DNA of 39,327 nt from Pseudomonadota bacterium (GTDB lineage Bacteria; Pseudomonadota; Alphaproteobacteria; Kiloniellales; J153). Where the stretch lies: the NCBI GenBank assembly GCA_022572105.1, contig JACZWN010000003.1, positions 1 to 39,327 on the forward strand, given 5' to 3'. Numbering within the stretch: the stretch's first letter is position 1; each line of letters begins with the position of its first letter. A program made the translations under genes and the position numbers. The notes beneath the pieces were generated by a model that saw only the letters and a program-made list of their open reading frames with translations, made no database searches and was not told the origin of the DNA. Shown piece after piece: positions 33,621 to 39,327 of this stretch.

Positions 33621-33824
33621 ATGACCAAAGCTAGGGCCCGCCAACGGGCAAAGGCGAAAGCGGGGCAGAAAGCGAGAAAGCGAGAAGCCAACGCCGACCG
33701 GCCCGGCCAAAAAATCCAGCCGGGGCGGTTCGATCCGGGACCAAGTTCGATAAAAAGCCCGCGCGTGAATGCCAACGCCAAGAACTTCGCCAGGACCAAA
33801 CGCGGCGCGGCGCGGTCGAGATAG
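33621..33824 (+). CDS. Small highly basic protein, 67 aa
   Basis: The product starts MTKARARQRAKAKAGQKARK and has a middle GRFDPGPSSIKSPRVNANAK motif and a C-terminal KRGAARSR. About a third of residues are Lys or Arg, so it likely binds nucleic acid. I recall similar small proteins in other alphaproteobacteria with a conserved FDPG...SIKSP core, but no function is known. The strong AAGGAG is part of the dispersed repeat copy C. It converges on the copA-cueR operon. Confidence 0.6.
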   Translation: MTKARARQRAKAKAGQKARKREANADRPGQKIQPGRFDPGPSSIKSPRVNANAKNFARTKRGAARSR

Positions 33825-33922
33825 GCCGTGCCCCCGAATTCGTCCGCTCCAACCCCGACCGCGGACTTCCAAGGCGGCCCAAAGGGCGCTCGTGACAATA
33901 CTTTAAGTTTCCCCGCCCCCGC

Positions 33923-34315
33923 CTAAGCGTCCGTGCCCAAAGCATCCAAAATAGGGCACTCGGGCCGATCGTCGCCGTGGCAGCGCTCCATGAGGTAGGT
34001 GAGGGTTTCGCGCATGCCGCGCAAGCCCGCGATCTTGCGGTCGATCTCGGCGACATGGTTCGCGGCCAGCGCCTTGACCTGGGCGCTGCGGCGTTCCGAA
34101 TCGCGCCACAGCGCCAGCAGATCGGCGACCTCGCCGACCGAGAAGCCGAGCCCGCGCGCGCGCTGGATGAAGCGCAGGGTCTGAACGTCGTGATCGCCGT
34201 AGACGCGGTAGCCCGAATGGGTCCGCGCTGCGGCCGCGATCAGGCCGATGCTCTCGTAATAGCGGATGGCTTTCGCCGAGATGCCGGTCTTATCCGCGAC
34301 GGTTCCGATCTGCAT
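33923..34315 (-). CDS. cueR: Copper-sensing MerR-family regulator CueR
   Basis: CueR activates copper-export genes when Cu(I) binds. The 130-residue protein starts with the MerR helix-turn-helix (MQIGTVADKTGISAKAIRYYESIGL) and has the second recognition element RVYGDHDVQTLRFIQRARGLGFS. The metal-binding loop holds C112 and C120, exactly the spacing of E. coli CueR, and the sensor Ser/Lys pattern suits monovalent copper. It lies 11 bases after copA on the same strand, so copA-cueR is one operon driven by the CueR-type promoter at 36793-36823. It probably controls its own expression. Confidence 0.93.
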   Translation of the reverse strand: MQIGTVADKTGISAKAIRYYESIGLIAAAARTHSGYRVYGDHDVQTLRFIQRARGLGFSVGEVADLLALWRDSERRSAQVKALAANHVAEIDRKIAGLRGMRETLTYLMERCHGDDRPECPILDALGTDA

Positions 34316-34326
34316 GGCGGTCTCCC

Positions 34327-36714
<2,388 letters not shown>

Positions 36715-36792
36715 GTTTCCCTCCGTTCGCGCGGTCCCCGCAGGCGGCATCCTCGCCGCTCAGGTACCTATGAATCGCCATGGAATAGGCGT

Positions 36793-36823
36793 CATATAGG
36801 CCTTCCAGTTACTGGAAGGTCAA
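36793..36823 (-). promoter_or_regulatory. CueR-type promoter and operator of copA-cueR
   Basis: On the minus strand, TTGACC (36823-36818) and TATATG (36798-36793) are separated by 19 bases, the overlong spacer that MerR-family activators correct by distorting DNA. Centred in it is the palindrome CCTTCCAGT-T-ACTGGAAGG (plus strand 36801-36819), perfect over nine bases each side and typical of CueR sites. Confidence 0.9.
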
Positions 36824-36977
36824 GGTTTGAACGATAAAAAAAACCCCGCGCGCCCGGGCCCGTCGCGGTTCGGCCAAAACCGCCGCGCGGCTTGCTTCCG
36901 TCCGCTTGGGCAAGCTGTTATAAAGGGGGGAGGCATAGCTGAAAGAAGATCTTAAGAATACCCTCTAGGTATCTGAA
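36824..36977. promoter_or_regulatory. Promoter/leader region of the trp operon
   Basis: This 154-bp segment holds an A-run (about 36835-36843), a GCTTG-GG-CAAGC hairpin near 36904-36915 and TTATAA near 36917, which may be a -10 box. No tandem Trp codons of a leader peptide are visible. The Shine-Dalgarno of trpG is weak (AGGT). Confidence 0.4.
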
Positions 36978-37583
36978 ATGTTTCTGCTGATCGACAACTA
37001 CGACTCTTTCACTTACAACCTCTACCACTTCCTGGGAGAGTTGGGCGCCACGATCGAGGTGCGGCGCAACGACGCACTCAGCGTGGACCAGGCCCTGGCC
37101 CTCCGGCCGCAGGGCATCGTCATGTCGCCCGGCCCCTGCGACCCCGACCGCGCCGGCATCTGCCTGGACCTGGTGGCCGCCGCCGCCGGCAAGCTGCCCA
37201 TGCTCGGCGTCTGTCTGGGCCACCAGGCGATCGGCCAGGCCTTCGGCGGCAAGGTGGTGCGCGCGCCGGTCTGCATGCACGGCAAGCTGAGCCAGGTGCA
37301 CCACCACGGCCAGGGGCTGTTCGAGGGCCTGCCCTCGCCGTTTTCCGCGACCCGCTACCATTCGCTCACGATCGCGCGCGAGGGCCTGCCCGAGGTCCTG
37401 GAGGTGACCGCCGAGACCGACGACGGCGTCATCATGGGCCTGCGCCACAAGGAGCTGCCCATCCACGGCGTCCAGTTCCACCCGGAAAGCATCGCCTCCG
37501 AGCACGGCCACGCGCTGCTCGCGAACTTCCTGCGGATCGCCGGCCACAACGTGGCGGAGGAGCCGCGGAGGGCGTCCGCATGA
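36978..37583 (+). CDS. trpG: Anthranilate synthase glutamine amidotransferase component
   Basis: TrpG releases ammonia from glutamine for anthranilate synthesis by TrpE. The 201-residue class I glutamine amidotransferase has the LIDNYDSFTYNL N-terminus, the nucleophile C79 in GVCLGHQAIGQAFGG, and H168/E170 in FHPESI, so it is a complete enzyme. It may also serve p-aminobenzoate synthase. trpE is not adjacent: the next upstream gene is divergent copA. Its TGA overlaps the trpD ATG, so the two are translationally coupled. Confidence 0.95.
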   Translation: MFLLIDNYDSFTYNLYHFLGELGATIEVRRNDALSVDQALALRPQGIVMSPGPCDPDRAGICLDLVAAAAGKLPMLGVCLGHQAIGQAFGGKVVRAPVCMHGKLSQVHHHGQGLFEGLPSPFSATRYHSLTIAREGLPEVLEVTAETDDGVIMGLRHKELPIHGVQFHPESIASEHGHALLANFLRIAGHNVAEEPRRASA

Positions 37584-38662
37584 GCGCCGTGGCGGGCGAC
37601 CTGGCCCAGGCGGGCGACCTGAAGGCGCTGCTGGGCGCGGCCGCGAGCGGCCGGGCGCTGGACAGCGCCGAGGCCGAGCGCGCCTTCGACATCATCATGT
37701 CGGGCGACGCCACCCCGGCCCAGATGGGCGGCTTCCTGATGGCGCTCCGGGTGCGCGGCGAGACCGTGGCCGAGATCACCGGCGCGGCGCGCGCCATGCG
37801 CGCCAAGATGCTGACCATCGAGGCGCCCGAGGGCGCCATCGACACCTGCGGCACCGGCGGCGACGGCAAGGGCACCTACAACGTCTCGACCGCCAGCGCC
37901 CTGGTGGCGGCGGCCTGTGGCGTGCCGGTGGCCAAGCACGGCAACCGGGCGCTCTCGTCCAAGAGCGGCGCGGCCGACGTGCTGGCGGCTTTGGGCGTCA
38001 ACATCGACGCCGACATGAGCCTGGTCAAGAAGGCGCTCTGGGAGGCCAAGGTCTGCTTCCTGATGGCGCCCCGGCACCACAGCGCCATGCGTCACGTCGG
38101 CCCGACCCGGGTCGAGCTGGGCACCCGGACCATCTTCAACCTGCTCGGGCCGCTGTCCAACCCGGCCCGGGTCAAGCGCCAGACCATCGGCGTGTTCGCG
38201 CCCGACTGGGTCGAGCCCATCGCCCAGGTGCTGAACGGCCTGGGCCACGAGCGCGCCTGGGTGTTCCACGGTGCCGGCGGCCTCGACGAGCTCTCGACCA
38301 CGGGCGCGTCCACGGTCGCCGAGCTCAAGGACGGCGAGGTTACGACCTTCGAGGTGACCCCGGCCGACGCCGGCCTGGCCACTGCCAAGATCGAGGACCT
38401 CAAGGGCGGCGACGCCGCGCACAACGCCCAGGCCATGCGCGCCATGCTCGACGGCGAGCCCGGGGCCTTCCGCGATATCGTGCTGCTGGCCAGCGCCGCG
38501 GCGCTGATCGTCGCCGGCAAGGCTACCGATCTCAAGGACGGCGCCGCCATGGCGGCCGAGGCCGTGGACGGCGGCAAGGCGCGCGCGACCCTGGCGCGCC
38601 TGGTCGCGATCAGCAACGAGCCGCCGGCCCCCGTGGCGGACAGGTCGGGAGCCGAGACGTGA
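37580..38662 (+). CDS. trpD: Anthranilate phosphoribosyltransferase
   Basis: TrpD attaches phosphoribosyl from PRPP to anthranilate, the second step of the tryptophan branch. The 360-residue protein has the glycine-rich PRPP loop DTCGTGGDGKGTYNVST (about 88-104) and the KHGNRALSSKSGAADVLAALG stretch, followed by the HHSAMRHVGPTRVELGTRTIFNLLGPLSNP core. Length is slightly above average owing to the C-terminal tail. It overlaps trpG at the start and trpC at the end (GTGA), so the three form one operon. Confidence 0.95.
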   Translation: MSAVAGDLAQAGDLKALLGAAASGRALDSAEAERAFDIIMSGDATPAQMGGFLMALRVRGETVAEITGAARAMRAKMLTIEAPEGAIDTCGTGGDGKGTYNVSTASALVAAACGVPVAKHGNRALSSKSGAADVLAALGVNIDADMSLVKKALWEAKVCFLMAPRHHSAMRHVGPTRVELGTRTIFNLLGPLSNPARVKRQTIGVFAPDWVEPIAQVLNGLGHERAWVFHGAGGLDELSTTGASTVAELKDGEVTTFEVTPADAGLATAKIEDLKGGDAAHNAQAMRAMLDGEPGAFRDIVLLASAAALIVAGKATDLKDGAAMAAEAVDGGKARATLARLVAISNEPPAPVADRSGAET

Positions 38663-39327
38663 ACGACGTGCTGGCACGCATCTGCACCGACAAACGCGAG
38701 CTGGTGGCCGCGCGCAAGCGCGAGACGCCCGCGAGCGCGCTGGAAGCGCGCGCCCGGGACGCCGAGCCGGCGCGCGGTTTTCACCGGGCGCTCGCCGAGC
38801 GCGCCGCCTCGGGGCGCTTCGGACTGATCTGCGAGATCAAGAAGGCCTCGCCCAGCAAGGGCCTGATCCGCGCCGACTTCGACCCGCCGGCCTTGGCGCG
38901 CGCCTACGCGGCCGGCGGCGCGACCTGCCTGTCGGTGCTGACCGATACGCCCTACTTCCAGGGCCAGGACGCGGACCTGGCCGCGGCGCGCGCCGCGGCT
39001 ACGGCGCTGCCGGTGCTGCGCAAGGACTTCATGCTCGATCCCTATCAGATCGTCGAGTCCCGGGCGCTCGGCGCCGACTGCGTGCTGCTGATCATGGCCG
39101 CGCTCGGCGACGCGCAGGCGCGCGAGCTGGAGGACGCGGCCCGGGCGCTCGCCATGGACGTGCTTGTCGAGGTCCACGATGGGGCCGAGCTCGAGCGGGC
39201 GTTAAAGCTGCGCGCGCCGCTGATCGGCGTCAACAACCGCAACCTCAAGACCCTCGAGGTGGATCTGGCGACCACCGAGGCGCTGGCCCCGCGCATTCCC
39301 GCCGGGCGCCTGCTGGTCGCCGAGAGC
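38659..39327 (+). CDS. trpC: Indole-3-glycerol phosphate synthase (3' partial)
   Basis: TrpC closes the indole ring from carboxyphenylaminodeoxyribulose phosphate. The GTG start overlaps the trpD stop. The 223 visible residues of the TIM barrel include FGLICEIKKASPSKGLIR (catalytic Lys), LSVLTDTPYFQG, LPVLRKDFMLDPYQI, VLVEVHD and IGVNNRNLKT. The window cuts it before the last barrel strands (about 40 residues are missing), so it is not a truncated gene. It completes the trpG-trpD-trpC operon. Confidence 0.95.
   Translation, partial: MNDVLARICTDKRELVAARKRETPASALEARARDAEPARGFHRALAERAASGRFGLICEIKKASPSKGLIRADFDPPALARAYAAGGATCLSVLTDTPYFQGQDADLAAARAAATALPVLRKDFMLDPYQIVESRALGADCVLLIMAALGDAQARELEDAARALAMDVLVEVHDGAELERALKLRAPLIGVNNRNLKTLEVDLATTEALAPRIPAGRLLVAES

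Overview
This window comes from the chromosome of a very GC-rich alphaproteobacterium. The evidence is a divK-pleD response-regulator pair, an EipB-type periplasmic protein, a zinc-ribbon DinB, an alphaproteobacterial pyrBC pair with a degenerate dihydroorotase, and trpG-trpD-trpC separated from trpE. The base composition and gene mix fit a Rhodospirillales-like lineage, but the exact taxon cannot be fixed from the sequence alone.

Bases 1 to about 3830 form an accessory island of visibly lower GC. It holds two or three small unknown genes, then a long hairpin-rich tract (about 640-2420). Within that tract are four copies of a 19-base core flanked by arms that differ between copies but remain complementary within each copy. 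The tract also carries a broken helix-turn-helix coding region, a ParB-like DNA-binding ORF with a palindrome at its start, and a 116-bp element with long inverted repeats. The island ends with a convergent two-gene unit, a DUF7662-like/PD-(D/E)XK nuclease plus a winged-helix-like partner, which looks like a restriction or defence module. A perfect 23-bp palindrome lies upstream of it. The adjacent EamA transporter appears to have gained a foreign C-terminus at the island edge.

Bases 3.8-25.8 kb are housekeeping core. They include pyrimidine synthesis (pyrB, pyrC-like), phospholipid synthesis (plsY), DNA uptake/recombination (dprA), topoisomerase I (topA), RNase R (rnr), an S41 protease lipoprotein, a Nudix hydrolase and ribosomal protein L33 (rpmG). 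Next come the cell-cycle/c-di-GMP regulators divK and pleD (opposite strand), a fluoride channel (crcB), a ROK sugar kinase, DNA polymerase IV (dinB), eipB and a hydroxyacid dehydrogenase. The stretch ends with a diguanylate cyclase behind a near-perfect sigma-54 promoter and a DUF6505-like gene that is probably leaderless.

Bases 25.8-33.9 kb mix core and acquired genes: a branched-chain aminotransferase, an IS1380-like transposase remnant, an OmpA-family lipoprotein, a DUF4197 exported protein, a LicC/LicD-like pair that could decorate a surface glycan, a divergent polysaccharide deacetylase and a small very basic protein. Short repeats (ATACCAAGGAGCGCT) mark the last part.

Bases 33.9-36.8 kb are a copper-resistance operon (copA-cueR) with a textbook CueR promoter: a 19-bp spacer containing a perfect palindrome. 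From 36.98 kb to the end, trpG, trpD and trpC (cut by the window edge) form a translationally coupled tryptophan operon.
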